Positions 15,646 through 25,085 of a DNA stretch of 64,000 nucleotides are shown here, one piece after another (the stretch's first letter is position 1; each line of letters starts with the position of its first letter). The translations under genes and the position numbers were made by a program. The notes under the pieces were generated by a model that did not search any database, had not been told where the DNA came from, and worked only from the letters and a program-made list of their open reading frames with translations. Source of the stretch: Roseivirga sp. BDSF3-8 (GTDB lineage Bacteria; Bacteroidota; Bacteroidia; Cytophagales; Cyclobacteriaceae); the NCBI RefSeq assembly GCF_041449215.1, contig NZ_JBGNFV010000001.1:3675001-3739000 (forward strand), in the 5' to 3' direction.

Positions 15646-18387
15646 TTGAAGAAATTTTTGCTTGCCCTGCTTCTGCTGATCATCATAGGAGCCGGAGGGT
15701 ATCACTATTACACTAACTACGTAGACCGTGAACCGCCCAATGTGTGGAATATAGTGCCTGCGTCCGCCGTGATGGTATACGAAAGCCCGCGTGTGGTACA
15801 AGACTGGAACGAATTCTCCAACAGCACCTTGTGGCAGTTACTGAAAGGCACCTCAGCCTTTGCCGATGTGGAGCAGGACCTGGCTATGCTGGATAGCCTG
15901 GCCGGAGGCGATGGCCGGCTGGACAGACTTACTACCGGTAAGCCATTCCTCATCAGCGCTCATGTGACCGGTAAGGATAAGTTTGGCTTCCTGTATCTAT
16001 TCCACCTTGATAACCTCAAGGAATACGGAGGGCTAAAAGATATGATGAAGCCTTATATGGAAAGCGATTCTTATAAAAAAAGAGAGCGCACCTATGAAGG
16101 CATTACTATAAAAGAGGTAGTAGACCCGGCCACCGGGCGTACCTTCACCTATTTTTATGAAGACAGGTATTTCGCATGCAGTTTTACCCCTTTCCTGGTG
16201 GAAGATGTCATTCGCACCATTAAAAACGAAGGGCAGGACAACTTTCAGGTGCGAAACCCGGCCCTGCGACAGCTTTCCGGCTCTGATGATGACCTGGGCA
16301 ACCTTTTTGTAGACCTTGACGCCCTTTCCCCCCTGTTCAAGACAGTGGCCGCCCCCTCCACCCATTCCCAGCTAAGCATACTTACCGGCCTGGGCGACGG
16401 TGCTTTGCTCGATATCCGGACCCGCGACGGATACTTGCTCATGGATGGGTTTAGTGTGACAGAGAGTGGCCGTAATGCCTACCTGGACCTTTTCCAAAAT
16501 CAAAAAGCCCATGAGATAGGCATGAGCCGGTTTATCAGTGACCGTACCGCCCTGCTTTATCACCTGGGCATAGACGATGCAGGTACCTGGAGGACCAACC
16601 TTAAAGAGCTATATACCAAAGGCCGGCGCAAAGAGCTGAAAAGCAACGAGGTGAATGAAGCTGATGTAGAGCAACTCATGGGGTATGCCGGAAGTGAGGC
16701 CGCTCTGGCCGTGCTGGAGTCTGTGGATAAAGATAACCCCGACCGTATCGCCTACCTGTCTGCCCGGGATATGGGAGGGATGTATAATGCCCTCAATAAT
16801 CTGGCTGAAAAAGTGCATAAGAGCGAAGACTCACTCTATGCAGAACCTTACGGGGAACGGACCATCCGCCAACTGGAAGTATCGGGATTCCCCAGGCTAC
16901 TACTAGGCGATGTATTTGAAGGATTTGATCAATGCTTTTATACCACCATTGATAACTACATTGTTTTTGGCAACCACATTCAGGTATTGAAAAACCTGCT
17001 CACAGACATGGAGACCGAAAACACCTGGGGGCAAAGCATCCGGCAGACCCGCTTTCTGGAAAAGTCTATGCGCGAGGCTAACCTCACCGTTATGGTAAAC
17101 ACCCCCCGCGCCTGGTCCCTTCTGCAGTCACGGCTAAGGCCGGAGTGGGTCAAAACCCTCAATAAGGACCTCAATATCTGGCGGCTTGTGGATAATATGG
17201 CTGTTCAGTTCAGACACCTGGACGGCAAGTACTACACCACCGTCCTTATCGATCATAGAAAAGACATACCTGCCCGTGAACGCATAGCCCGGTACGAGCT
17301 AAGCCAGGAAGCCACAGCAGGTGCACGGCTGGTGACCAGTCCCCACGTAGTGCGCAGTCATATGACCAACGGCCGCGAAGTGCTGGTACAGGATAGCAGC
17401 TTTGCCCTCCACCTCATCGGGGCAGATGGCAACCTGCAGTGGACCGACTCCCTGGGCATGGCCATGAAGACACCCGCTGAAGCCATCGACTACTTTAATA
17501 ATGGCCGTTTTCAATACTTTTTTGCCACCGACTCCGCTTTACACATAATCGACAGGAGCGGCAATAGAACCGGCCGGTATCCCGTACAGATGCCTGAGAG
17601 TGTGCAGATTGCCCATGCCTCAGTAGTGGATTACGACCGTAGCAAGCGCTACCGCTTCATGATTGGCGCAGCTGATGGAGATATTTACCTGTTTGACAAA
17701 GAAGGGAATATACTCGAAGGCTGGGGGCCACGCGAAACAGGTAACAGACTCAGTCAGCCGCCTAACCACCTCAGGGTAAGGGGTAAGGACGTAATGTACG
17801 CCATTCGTCAGGATGGTGTGGTGCATATCATGAACAGGAGAGGGGAGAACTTTCCCGGCTTTCCGCTCGACCTCCAGGGCAAAATAGAGACTCCGGTGTT
17901 CATTGAGATCGGTGCTTCCGTGGCATCTACCTACATGACAGCCATCACCAGAGAAGGCGCCCGCATCAGGTTCAACCTCAAAGGAGAGATCACAAAGCGC
18001 TCCCAGTTATATAAGCCTTCCCCGGCCACCAGGTTCCATCTGGTGCCCGATGCTACCGGCCGAACCTTCATTATTGCGAGGCAGGATGGTAACCGGCTCA
18101 GTATTCTGGACCGTGAAGGAGGGATGATCTTTGAGAAAGACTACGTAACCAGCCCGGACCTGAAAGTGCAGTACTACTACTTCGGTAGCGGAAATGAATT
18201 GTTTGCCATCACCGATACAGAGCAGGAGTTTACCTACCTGTACGACAGGCAAGGCAATCTTATTAATTATCAACCTCTTGAGAGTAGCCACATGGTCTCC
18301 ATCATGTACCATGAGGCAGAACAACGCTACGACGTTTACGCTACTTACGAAGATACCTTCCGGATGTATTCCTTTGAGGCCAGGTGA
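15646..18387 (+). CDS. Large exported protein of unknown function
   Basis: 913 residues from a TTG start (15646); the next codons, AAGAAATTTTTG, give KKFLLALLLLIIIGAGGYHY, a clear signal anchor. Residues about 30-500 are mixed alpha/beta and contain repeated blocks ending in aromatic residues, resembling DUF3352-like proteins. Residues about 540-913 are all-beta, with recurring 'DRxGN' turns (IDRSGNRTG, FDKEGNILEG, MNRRGENFPG, LDREGGMIF, YDRQGNLIN) spaced about 50-90 apart, as in a beta-propeller with PQQ-like repeats. No catalytic motif. The signal and fold suggest a periplasmic or surface scaffold. It precedes the MscS gene by 70 bases on the same strand. Confidence 0.6.
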   Translation: MKKFLLALLLLIIIGAGGYHYYTNYVDREPPNVWNIVPASAVMVYESPRVVQDWNEFSNSTLWQLLKGTSAFADVEQDLAMLDSLAGGDGRLDRLTTGKPFLISAHVTGKDKFGFLYLFHLDNLKEYGGLKDMMKPYMESDSYKKRERTYEGITIKEVVDPATGRTFTYFYEDRYFACSFTPFLVEDVIRTIKNEGQDNFQVRNPALRQLSGSDDDLGNLFVDLDALSPLFKTVAAPSTHSQLSILTGLGDGALLDIRTRDGYLLMDGFSVTESGRNAYLDLFQNQKAHEIGMSRFISDRTALLYHLGIDDAGTWRTNLKELYTKGRRKELKSNEVNEADVEQLMGYAGSEAALAVLESVDKDNPDRIAYLSARDMGGMYNALNNLAEKVHKSEDSLYAEPYGERTIRQLEVSGFPRLLLGDVFEGFDQCFYTTIDNYIVFGNHIQVLKNLLTDMETENTWGQSIRQTRFLEKSMREANLTVMVNTPRAWSLLQSRLRPEWVKTLNKDLNIWRLVDNMAVQFRHLDGKYYTTVLIDHRKDIPARERIARYELSQEATAGARLVTSPHVVRSHMTNGREVLVQDSSFALHLIGADGNLQWTDSLGMAMKTPAEAIDYFNNGRFQYFFATDSALHIIDRSGNRTGRYPVQMPESVQIAHASVVDYDRSKRYRFMIGAADGDIYLFDKEGNILEGWGPRETGNRLSQPPNHLRVRGKDVMYAIRQDGVVHIMNRRGENFPGFPLDLQGKIETPVFIEIGASVASTYMTAITREGARIRFNLKGEITKRSQLYKPSPATRFHLVPDATGRTFIIARQDGNRLSILDREGGMIFEKDYVTSPDLKVQYYYFGSGNELFAITDTEQEFTYLYDRQGNLINYQPLESSHMVSIMYHEAEQRYDVYATYEDTFRMYSFEAR

Positions 18388-18425
18388 TACGCCTGGCCAC
18401 GGTTCCCAATTTCCGGAGGGAATCT

Positions 18426-18433
18426 TATCTTTG
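18426..18433 (+). promoter_or_regulatory. Candidate -7 element TATCTTTG
   Basis: A perfect match to the Bacteroidota TAnnTTTG -7 box, 25 bases before the MscS start. No clear TTG -33 box is visible at the right distance, so the call is weak. Confidence 0.35.
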
Positions 18434-18457
18434 TGAAAAAATTGGCCTGATACCGAC

Positions 18458-20149
18458 ATGATAACCCTGTTACCCCGCGCTACATCCGGCGTACTCACCA
18501 GAGCCCTTATCGTCTTTATGACCCTGATAGTGCCCCTGCAGGCACTGGCCTTCAGGCAATCCGGCGACGAGGAAAATAAGCCGGAAGCCAGGCTCCAGAC
18601 CCCGTATCATACCATTAAGACACACCTTGATAACCTCCAGGAAGACGCCTACCACCCCGAAGTGGCAGCAGAAGTTTTTATTCAGGCAGATTCAGTCAAC
18701 AGAACCGAAAAAGAGGCCATAGCACTTGCCGTTAAGTTAAAGCATATCCTTGACGGCTCAGGTACCTATATCGACACCGAAACCATACCTAAGAGCCCCG
18801 ATTACCGCGACACCCTCAGCAACCAGAACCGCTACTACCTTACCGATAAGTTCCCCGATATCTACCTGCAGCGCTATGACAACCTGTGGCTCTTTTCTGA
18901 GTTTACCGCCAGGCGCATAGATAAGATTCACGAAGAAGTTTACCCCTTTGGTACCGCTGCCCTGCTCAGCCTGCTACCCAGGCTTGGGCACAAGCGGATT
19001 ATGGGGCTTCACCTGTGGCAGCACATAGGTATCCTCATCCTCGTGCTGCTCAGCTTCATCATACATAAGCTCCTCACACTCTTCTTTGAACGCGTCATAG
19101 TGGGGCTCATGCACAGGTTCGGCTATAAGCGCATCGCCAGTAAGTACATATTACCAGTAGCCAAGCCCCTCAGCTTTCTCGTAATATTTCTGCTTCTACG
19201 GCTCTTTATCCCGCTCCTACTTCTGCCACCCATAGCCGGTCAGTACGTTATACTCGTGCTTGGGGCCGCCCTTCCTTTATTTGGCACCCTCGTCTTCTAC
19301 CACCTGGTAGACGTATTCGGGGCCTACCTGGAAAAAGTAGCCGACCGAACAGAAAGTACCCTGGACGACCAGCTCGTTCCCCTGGTGCGTAAGGCGTTAA
19401 AAGCCTTCGTCATTATCATCGGCGGGCTGTTTATTCTGCAAAACCTGAATTTTGATGTCACCGCCCTCATAGCCGGTATTTCCATCGGTGGTCTGGCCTT
19501 CGCCCTGGCTGCCCAGGAAACCATCAAGAACTTCTTTGGCTCCCTCATGATATTTGTGGATAAGCCCTTTCAGATAGGCGACTGGATCACCAGTGGTGGC
19601 GAGATAGACGGCACGGTAGAGGAGGTAGGATTCCGCTCCACACGTATCCGCACCTTCCGCAACAGTGTCACTTCAGTGCCGAACGGAAAGCTCGCCGACA
19701 TGACCATAGATAACCATGGGCTGCGCGTTTACCGCCGCTTCTACACCCGCCTGAACATCACTTACGATACGCCTCCGGAGGTGCTGCAGGCATTTATAGA
19801 TGGCCTCAAAAAAGTAGTCATCGACCACCCCGATACCCGTAAGGACTTCTTTGAGATTCACTTTAATGAACTCGGCGCTACTTCCCTGGAGATCATGTTC
19901 TACATATTCTTTGCGGTACCCACCTGGTCCGAAGAGCTCATTTGCCGGCACCAGATACTGATGGAGATAGTAAAGCTTGCCGAAACCCTCGGGGTACGCT
20001 TCGCCTTCCCTACGCAAACACTGCACATAGAAAACCTGCCGGGACAGAAAAGCCTCACCCCCGAGTATACAGAAACCGGGGAGCAGCTTCGCACCCGGCT
20101 GGAAGAGTACCTCAAAGCGAGGGAGAGCCAGGTCGGCAGAGATCAGTAA
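18458..20149 (+). CDS. Mechanosensitive channel, MscS family
   Basis: 563 residues. A signal peptide (about 1-25) is followed by a soluble N-terminal region (residues about 30-170). Four or five transmembrane helices lie at about 188-330. The pore-lining helix and beta domain start at about 340: ALIAGISIGGLAFALAAQET, then NFFGSLMIFVDKPFQIGDWI, the hallmark MscS signature. The soluble alpha/beta cage extends to about 520. It opens under membrane tension to release osmolytes during hypo-osmotic shock. The final 7 bases overlap the convergent DUF3667 gene. Confidence 0.92.
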   Translation: MITLLPRATSGVLTRALIVFMTLIVPLQALAFRQSGDEENKPEARLQTPYHTIKTHLDNLQEDAYHPEVAAEVFIQADSVNRTEKEAIALAVKLKHILDGSGTYIDTETIPKSPDYRDTLSNQNRYYLTDKFPDIYLQRYDNLWLFSEFTARRIDKIHEEVYPFGTAALLSLLPRLGHKRIMGLHLWQHIGILILVLLSFIIHKLLTLFFERVIVGLMHRFGYKRIASKYILPVAKPLSFLVIFLLLRLFIPLLLLPPIAGQYVILVLGAALPLFGTLVFYHLVDVFGAYLEKVADRTESTLDDQLVPLVRKALKAFVIIIGGLFILQNLNFDVTALIAGISIGGLAFALAAQETIKNFFGSLMIFVDKPFQIGDWITSGGEIDGTVEEVGFRSTRIRTFRNSVTSVPNGKLADMTIDNHGLRVYRRFYTRLNITYDTPPEVLQAFIDGLKKVVIDHPDTRKDFFEIHFNELGATSLEIMFYIFFAVPTWSEELICRHQILMEIVKLAETLGVRFAFPTQTLHIENLPGQKSLTPEYTETGEQLRTRLEEYLKARESQVGRDQ

Positions 20150-21336
20150 AGAGCCAGTGAGATGAGCGTTTCCATTAACAAGGCAAAACTCAGCAGGGTG
20201 GTATACGCAAAGGCCAGAAAGCCCAGCTTAAAGAATGTCTTCAGTATTCCCTGGCGGTACACTTTGTAGAAGGACATAAACAGGTAAGCCAGCAGGGCAA
20301 TGATCAATAAGGGCACCAGAAGTTGCTTCAGAAAGCTTGTCCATATCACCACCACTATTAGCAGAAGCGCCAGGTACAGAAAGGAGTGTATATGTATAGC
20401 GTGCACCAGGTGATGAATGTACAGGTTGTCCCGCCGCATATACAGCACCTTTAGCATCAGTGCGAACACCGGCATAAGGATAAACATCATGATCGGCAGG
20501 TTTTTCATGATGGCAGCCAATACCTGTTTGCCCTCCGCACGGTTCAGCCGGATTGCCTGCTTGCCCAGCCAGTACTCTGTGGTTCCCTGTTTTGCGCCCG
20601 CCGAATCCAGTATTTCCGCTTCCGTCAGGTTTTTATTGTTCATCAGTTCCAGGATTACGTCCAGGCCTGTTTCCTGTCCGTTCAGCACAAAGGTCCGCGA
20701 TTTCCGTTTGGTGCTATCCGCCACTGAGTCGATACTTGCTACCGTATCCCTGTACATGAGAGAGTCCAGGCGGGCCAGTTGGTTCTCTACATTGGCAGGC
20801 AGCACCAGCTCTTCAGCCATGAGCAGGCTGTCGTTTTTGTCTTTAAGTTGTAAGCGTCTCTTTTTGGTTCCGTCCTCGCCATCCACAGAGTAACTAAGCT
20901 CTCCTTCTGCCGGCTCGGCGTAGTTTGCGTCAAGCGCTTTGAAGTCCCCATCTACCTGGCTCTGCGCATAAAAGGCCACTACAGTGAAAAATATGAGGCT
21001 TAAGACGAGGTACAGGCGCACCGGGTGCATATACGTTTTGCGTCTTCCGCTGATAAACTCACGCGTGAGTTTACCCGGATTGAACAAAAAGGGCAGGACC
21101 GAGCGGCCAAAGCGGCCATCCAGTGAAAAGTAGTTACTTATAAAATCACGCGCCAGTGTGCTGAAACTGACGTTATTATCTGTGTTTTCCTGGCCGCAGC
21201 GCGGGCAAAAGTTTGTGCTTCGATCTAGATCCAGCCCACAATTCAGGCAATGAGACGTTTTCCGGCGTCTTTTCATGTTAGTAGGGGGTAGGTGAAGAAG
21301 AGCCATGGCCAACACTGACGCTTCCCCGGGGTTCAC
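20143..21336 (-). CDS. DUF3667 zinc-ribbon membrane protein
   Basis: 397 residues. If translation starts at the internal Met near residue 17, the product begins MKRRRKTSHC. A zinc ribbon is formed by HCLNCGLDLD and FCPRCGQEN (two CxxC pairs). Then DFISNYFSLDGRFGRSVLPF and a transmembrane helix with HPVRLYLVLSLIFFTVVAFY, the conserved DUF3667 core. A soluble insert (about 140-270) precedes four C-terminal helices. Widespread in Bacteroidota, function unknown. Choice of start is uncertain: the upstream Met has no better context. Confidence 0.85.
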   Translation of the reverse strand: MNPGEASVLAMALLHLPPTNMKRRRKTSHCLNCGLDLDRSTNFCPRCGQENTDNNVSFSTLARDFISNYFSLDGRFGRSVLPFLFNPGKLTREFISGRRKTYMHPVRLYLVLSLIFFTVVAFYAQSQVDGDFKALDANYAEPAEGELSYSVDGEDGTKKRRLQLKDKNDSLLMAEELVLPANVENQLARLDSLMYRDTVASIDSVADSTKRKSRTFVLNGQETGLDVILELMNNKNLTEAEILDSAGAKQGTTEYWLGKQAIRLNRAEGKQVLAAIMKNLPIMMFILMPVFALMLKVLYMRRDNLYIHHLVHAIHIHSFLYLALLLIVVVIWTSFLKQLLVPLLIIALLAYLFMSFYKVYRQGILKTFFKLGFLAFAYTTLLSFALLMETLISLALY

Positions 21337-21520
21337 TTTTCTCTGTAAGATTTTCTTCTAAATGATAAATATAAAAAAGAAATCATGCAGTTTTTCTATG
21401 CGGGCATTCATCTACTTTATTAAGGCCGTTTTACACCGCATGCCTTAATATGTATTTTTAGCGAAGTCATTGATAATGAACCAACATATCGACCTCAGAC
21501 TAACGCAATGATACAGGTTT

Positions 21521-22534
21521 ATGAATAAAAAATTACTGGTTACCGGCTTATTGGGAGTGCTTCTGGCCATGACCTGCCTTCCGGCAGATGCCCAGTTGCG
21601 GCGCCAGCAGAATACAACCGTCACCTATGAGGAGTTGTATGATGAACCTTATGAGATCAATAAGCTCTTCATCATGTTTCAGCCCCTGTATGGTGAGCTG
21701 TTTGCCACTAACGTTACGCTGGGTTTCGGACTGGAGGCTCAATATTACTGGGACGATAAGTTCGACTTCAGAGCGCATGGCCGTAAGAGCTACCACAGCA
21801 GCTTTGACTTTTACAGAGATGCCGCTCTAAAAAATGCAGATAACCTTAATACCCCCCAGGTATTCAATCTGTATGAGTTTGGTGCCACCTACCACATAGT
21901 GGATAAGGAAGTAGACGGCACCAGTAAGATGTTCCTGTATTCCAAAAGATACAAGGGCAGGAAGTGGGCCTCTATGGTACCCAAAAACACGGAAGAAATC
22001 CCCATGACCGTGCGCAAAGTGTACGGTGCCAGGTTGGGCGGATTATTCTATAATTCTGCTTTCGATATGAACCGCGTAACAGAGTCACAGGAGATCGGCC
22101 TCACCAGCGTAAGTGGCGAGCCCATCAATCCTGATGCTTCTATTTATGGAAATATCGATGTGAAAGGACTTTATGTAGGTGGTTCACTGGCTAACATCCG
22201 CAACTTTGCCGTAAAGCCGGACCGTAACTACAACGATATGGTAGACGACCTCATGTTCACCGCCTACCTTGATATACTTATTGCACCTTGGATAGAGGTG
22301 GAAGACATTTTTTATAACGATCAGCTGTATCCTGCCGATGAGGTCAAGACTAATATGCTTGGCTTTCGTTTAGGTATGGAAGGTAAGTTCAACCGGACAT
22401 TCGGTTGGGCATACGGCGCCGAATTAGGTATGCGTCCCGGCCTTAATACCAAAGGCTTTTACGCACTGTTTAAGATCAGCTTCCCCGTTTACAGTACCAG
22501 TCTCGACTACTCCGTAGAGGCATTCGGTAAATAA
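21521..22534 (+). CDS. Exported protein of unknown function (beta-rich)
   Basis: 337 residues with a signal peptide (MNKKLLVTGLLGVLLAMTC, cleavage near ADA-QL, residue 25). The mature protein is rich in aromatic residues and alternating strands, for example VTLGFGLEAQYYWDD, LYEFGATYHIVD and GLYVGGSLANIRNF. The end, GWAYGAELGMRPGLN to YSVEAFGK, suggests an outer-membrane beta-barrel or a lipoprotein-associated barrel. No known family recognised. Monocistronic, closed by a terminator hairpin at 22561. Confidence 0.55.
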   Translation: MNKKLLVTGLLGVLLAMTCLPADAQLRRQQNTTVTYEELYDEPYEINKLFIMFQPLYGELFATNVTLGFGLEAQYYWDDKFDFRAHGRKSYHSSFDFYRDAALKNADNLNTPQVFNLYEFGATYHIVDKEVDGTSKMFLYSKRYKGRKWASMVPKNTEEIPMTVRKVYGARLGGLFYNSAFDMNRVTESQEIGLTSVSGEPINPDASIYGNIDVKGLYVGGSLANIRNFAVKPDRNYNDMVDDLMFTAYLDILIAPWIEVEDIFYNDQLYPADEVKTNMLGFRLGMEGKFNRTFGWAYGAELGMRPGLNTKGFYALFKISFPVYSTSLDYSVEAFGK

Positions 22535-22560
22535 AGATTTCAGGGTGTAGAATAAAATAG

Positions 22561-22600
22561 AGGGCTGTCTGCGTGAGCGGGCAGCCCTTGTGTTTTCAGG
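22561..22600. terminator. Intrinsic terminator
   Basis: AGGGCTG (22561-22567) pairs with CAGCCCT (22582-22588), followed by a T-rich stretch. It lies between the convergent barrel-like gene and the carbonic anhydrase gene. Confidence 0.7.
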
Positions 22601-22612
22601 TCAGAGCTGTTT

Positions 22613-23110
22613 TCAGACCTCATTCTTATACTTTCCAGCCAGGTATTCCCGGCCCCTTTCCTGGTAGTGCTCAGCACTTCGGTGCAGGCGCTCCGTTGTC
22701 TTTTCCGGTAGCTGTTTTACTACCTTACCCGGTGTCCCCATCACCACCGAGTAGTCAGGTATCTCCATGCCCTCTGTCACTAAGGCATGCGCCCCTATGA
22801 TGCAGTATTTGCCTACTTTTGCGTTATTCATTACCGTCGCCCGCATACCCACCAGCGTAAAGTCCCCGATAGTCGCTCCGTGAATAATGGCCGCGTGGCC
22901 TACAGTTACCCCTTCGCCTACATGCACAGGTACCCCAGGGTCTACATGCACCACCGCCAGGTCCTGAATGTTACTCCCTTTACCTATATGAATGCTGTCA
23001 CTGTCCCCTCTTAGTACCGCACCAAACCACACGGAAGAGGACTCCTCCAGCTTCACATCTCCTATTACCGTGGCATTCGGAGCTATGTATACGTTATCTG
23101 CTTTTTTCAT
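22613..23110 (-). CDS. Gamma-carbonic anhydrase family protein (hexapeptide repeat)
   Basis: 165 residues of left-handed beta-helix repeats: IAPNATVIGDVKLEESSSVW, VWFGAVLRGD, IHIGKGSNIQD, VHVDPG, VHVGEGVTVGHAAIIHGATI. His residues in the VVHVD, VGHAAIIH positions match the zinc ligands of the gamma class (three histidines from neighbouring subunits of a trimer). The C terminus is a helix (RLHRSAEHYQERGREYLAGK). Families YrdA and PaaY share this form; many are not active as anhydrases, so enzymatic activity is inferred. Divergent from hutI across 112 bases. Confidence 0.88.
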   Translation of the reverse strand: MKKADNVYIAPNATVIGDVKLEESSSVWFGAVLRGDSDSIHIGKGSNIQDLAVVHVDPGVPVHVGEGVTVGHAAIIHGATIGDFTLVGMRATVMNNAKVGKYCIIGAHALVTEGMEIPDYSVVMGTPGKVVKQLPEKTTERLHRSAEHYQERGREYLAGKYKNEV

Positions 23111-23182
23111 GAGCTATAGTTTCCTGTCTGGCGAAATATCGTATTTAATGTCGCACGCGCAAGTTTTTTAGTCATCTCTTCA

Positions 23183-23190
23183 TACTTTTG
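23183..23190 (+). promoter_or_regulatory. Candidate -7 element TACTTTTG for hutI
   Basis: Matches TAnnTTTG and lies 33 bases before the hutI ATG. A T-rich stretch with no clear TTG sits upstream. Plausible but not certain. Confidence 0.4.
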
Positions 23191-23222
23191 ACCTATCCGT
23201 CGCATCAAAATGTCATTTCAAC

Positions 23223-24458
23223 ATGGACCTTCTTATCAAGAATATTAGTCAGCTACTGCAAACCTACCGTCAGACGCCGCCCGCCCGGCTCTCCGGCTCA
23301 CAGATGGCCGATGTGCCTTCCGTAGATAACGCCTGGCTGCTTATCCGGCAGGGGAAAATAGAGGACTGGGGCGAAATGAGTAACTGCCCTTCCTTCGAAG
23401 GCGAAGTAATTGATGCTACCGGCAGGCTGGTCTTTCCCGGTTTTGTCGATAGCCATACCCATATCGTATTTGCCGCACCCCGTGAGCAGGAGTTCGTAGA
23501 CCGTATCCGCGGCCTTTCTTATGAAGAAATTGCGAAAAAAGGAGGCGGTATCCTCAATTCGGCAGGCAGGCTTCGTGAGACCAGCGAAGACGACCTGTTC
23601 CACTCTGCCATGCAGCGCGTTAAAGAAGTAACCGCCCAGGGTACCGTAGCCATAGAAGTGAAAAGCGGCTACGGCCTCACCACAGAAAGCGAACTAAAAA
23701 TGCTAAAGGTCATCAGGCGGCTTAAGGATGCGCTGGATATGCCTGTAAAAAGCACCTTTCTGGGGGCTCATGCGATACCTGCCGAGTACAAGGAAGACAG
23801 GCAAGGCTACATCGATCTCATCCTGAATGATATGCTACCCGCTGTCGCAAAAGAAGGGCTGGCAGATTATGTAGATGTATTTTGTGAGAAGGGCTTCTTT
23901 ACCCCCGAAGAGACAAAGGCCGTCGTGCAAAAAGGGAAGGAACTGGGCATGAAACCCAAGATTCATGCGAACCAGCTACACCGCTCCGGAGGCGTCCAGA
24001 CTGGGGTGGAAACAGGCGCCCTCAGTGTCGACCACCTCGAGGAAATGGGAGAGCAGGAAATCAATGCCCTCAAAGGGTCTGATACCATAGCCACCCTGCT
24101 ACCTGGCGCGGCCTTTTTCATCAATACCCCATACCCCCCGGCACGGGATATGCTCAATGCCGGACTTACCCTGGCTCTCGCTTCAGATTACAACCCCGGT
24201 AGCGCCCCCAGTGGCAATATGCAGCTTATGATGTCTCTGGCCTGTGTCAAGATGCGCATGACTCCTCAGGAGGCATTAAATGCCGCTACAGTCAATGCCG
24301 CGGCTGCTATGGAAATAGAAAGTACCCATGGCACCATTACCCCCGGCAAAGCGGGGAGTGTCGTCATTACAAAACCGGTATCCAGCCTGGCTTACCTGCC
24401 TTACTCCTTTGGTACCAACCTGGTAGAGCATACGGTAATAAACGGGAAGGTCGTCTAA
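23223..24458 (+). CDS. hutI: Imidazolonepropionase
   Basis: 411 residues of the amidohydrolase fold. Metal ligands are in FVDSHTHIVF (HxH) and FLGAHAIP, with further His in KIHANQLH and Asp in ASDYNPGSAP. The signature GLSYEEIAKKGGGI is specific for imidazolonepropionase, which opens the ring of 4-imidazolone-5-propanoate to N-formimino-glutamate in histidine degradation. Length matches the family (about 405-420). No other hut gene is visible in the window, so the pathway is completed elsewhere or the gene is separated. Confidence 0.95.
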   Translation: MDLLIKNISQLLQTYRQTPPARLSGSQMADVPSVDNAWLLIRQGKIEDWGEMSNCPSFEGEVIDATGRLVFPGFVDSHTHIVFAAPREQEFVDRIRGLSYEEIAKKGGGILNSAGRLRETSEDDLFHSAMQRVKEVTAQGTVAIEVKSGYGLTTESELKMLKVIRRLKDALDMPVKSTFLGAHAIPAEYKEDRQGYIDLILNDMLPAVAKEGLADYVDVFCEKGFFTPEETKAVVQKGKELGMKPKIHANQLHRSGGVQTGVETGALSVDHLEEMGEQEINALKGSDTIATLLPGAAFFINTPYPPARDMLNAGLTLALASDYNPGSAPSGNMQLMMSLACVKMRMTPQEALNAATVNAAAAMEIESTHGTITPGKAGSVVITKPVSSLAYLPYSFGTNLVEHTVINGKVV

Positions 24459-25085
24459 GGAATTTAAAGTCTGGTAGGGTTTTCCAGCCCAGCACTTTAC
24501 GAATGACACGTAGCAAGCTTATCCGGTACGTCCTCAGCCTGTTACCCGATTACAAACGGTATAGCCGGACTCCATTCCTCTCATAGCATGATCAGGGCTA
24601 GTATAGTAATCCATTCAGTCTCTATATGAAGCCCCAACTCAAAGCTTTCAAAAACTCTGTAACTCATCAATTCTGAAACTCAACTACTCAATCATTCATC
24701 CATAAAAAAAGGAGGGGAACCACCCCCTCCTTTAACTTATGAAAAAGAAAAAACTAAAACACCGGAAGGACGGCTCCGGTTACCTTTCTGCTACGGCTGC
24801 CATTATATATAAAATACATAGGCAGACGAGCCTCTTACTGACATATTCATAACACAATGGTCCGAAAGCGTATGGGGCCCTGGCAAGGCAAATAATGGAT
24901 AGCTGGTATACATGGAATGTGCATTTAGAAACTCCCACTTCCAAAAATTGCCTTTAGCCTGTGATAGCCAGCTTCCATGCTGCATTGCCGGGCCCCTACT
25001 TCTTCTATTACTTTGGCTGCCTGCATCATACAGTCAGTTTGCTCTTCCGTCAGAGCCTTCTCATTACATTTCGTTTGCTGGTGAT
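24459..25085. other. Intergenic region with terminator, no gene supported
   Basis: 627 bases. The first part has no signal I can support. A low-complexity tail, AACTCATCAATTCTGAAACT and related words (24660-24705), resembles the ACTC-rich repeats elsewhere in the window. It ends in a strong hairpin at 24708-24733. A possible 37-residue frame from 24739 (MKKKKLKHRK...) is too short to judge. Confidence 0.4.
24708..24733. terminator. Intrinsic terminator
   Basis: AAAGGAGGGG (24708-24717) pairs with CCCCCTCCTTT (24723-24733) with a 5-base loop, preceded by an A run. It can serve both strands. Confidence 0.65.

Noticed and set aside
24739-24852. 37-residue frame MKKKKLKHRK...
   Set aside because: It follows a terminator hairpin and begins with a plausible ATG, but there is no family, promoter or conserved context to support it.
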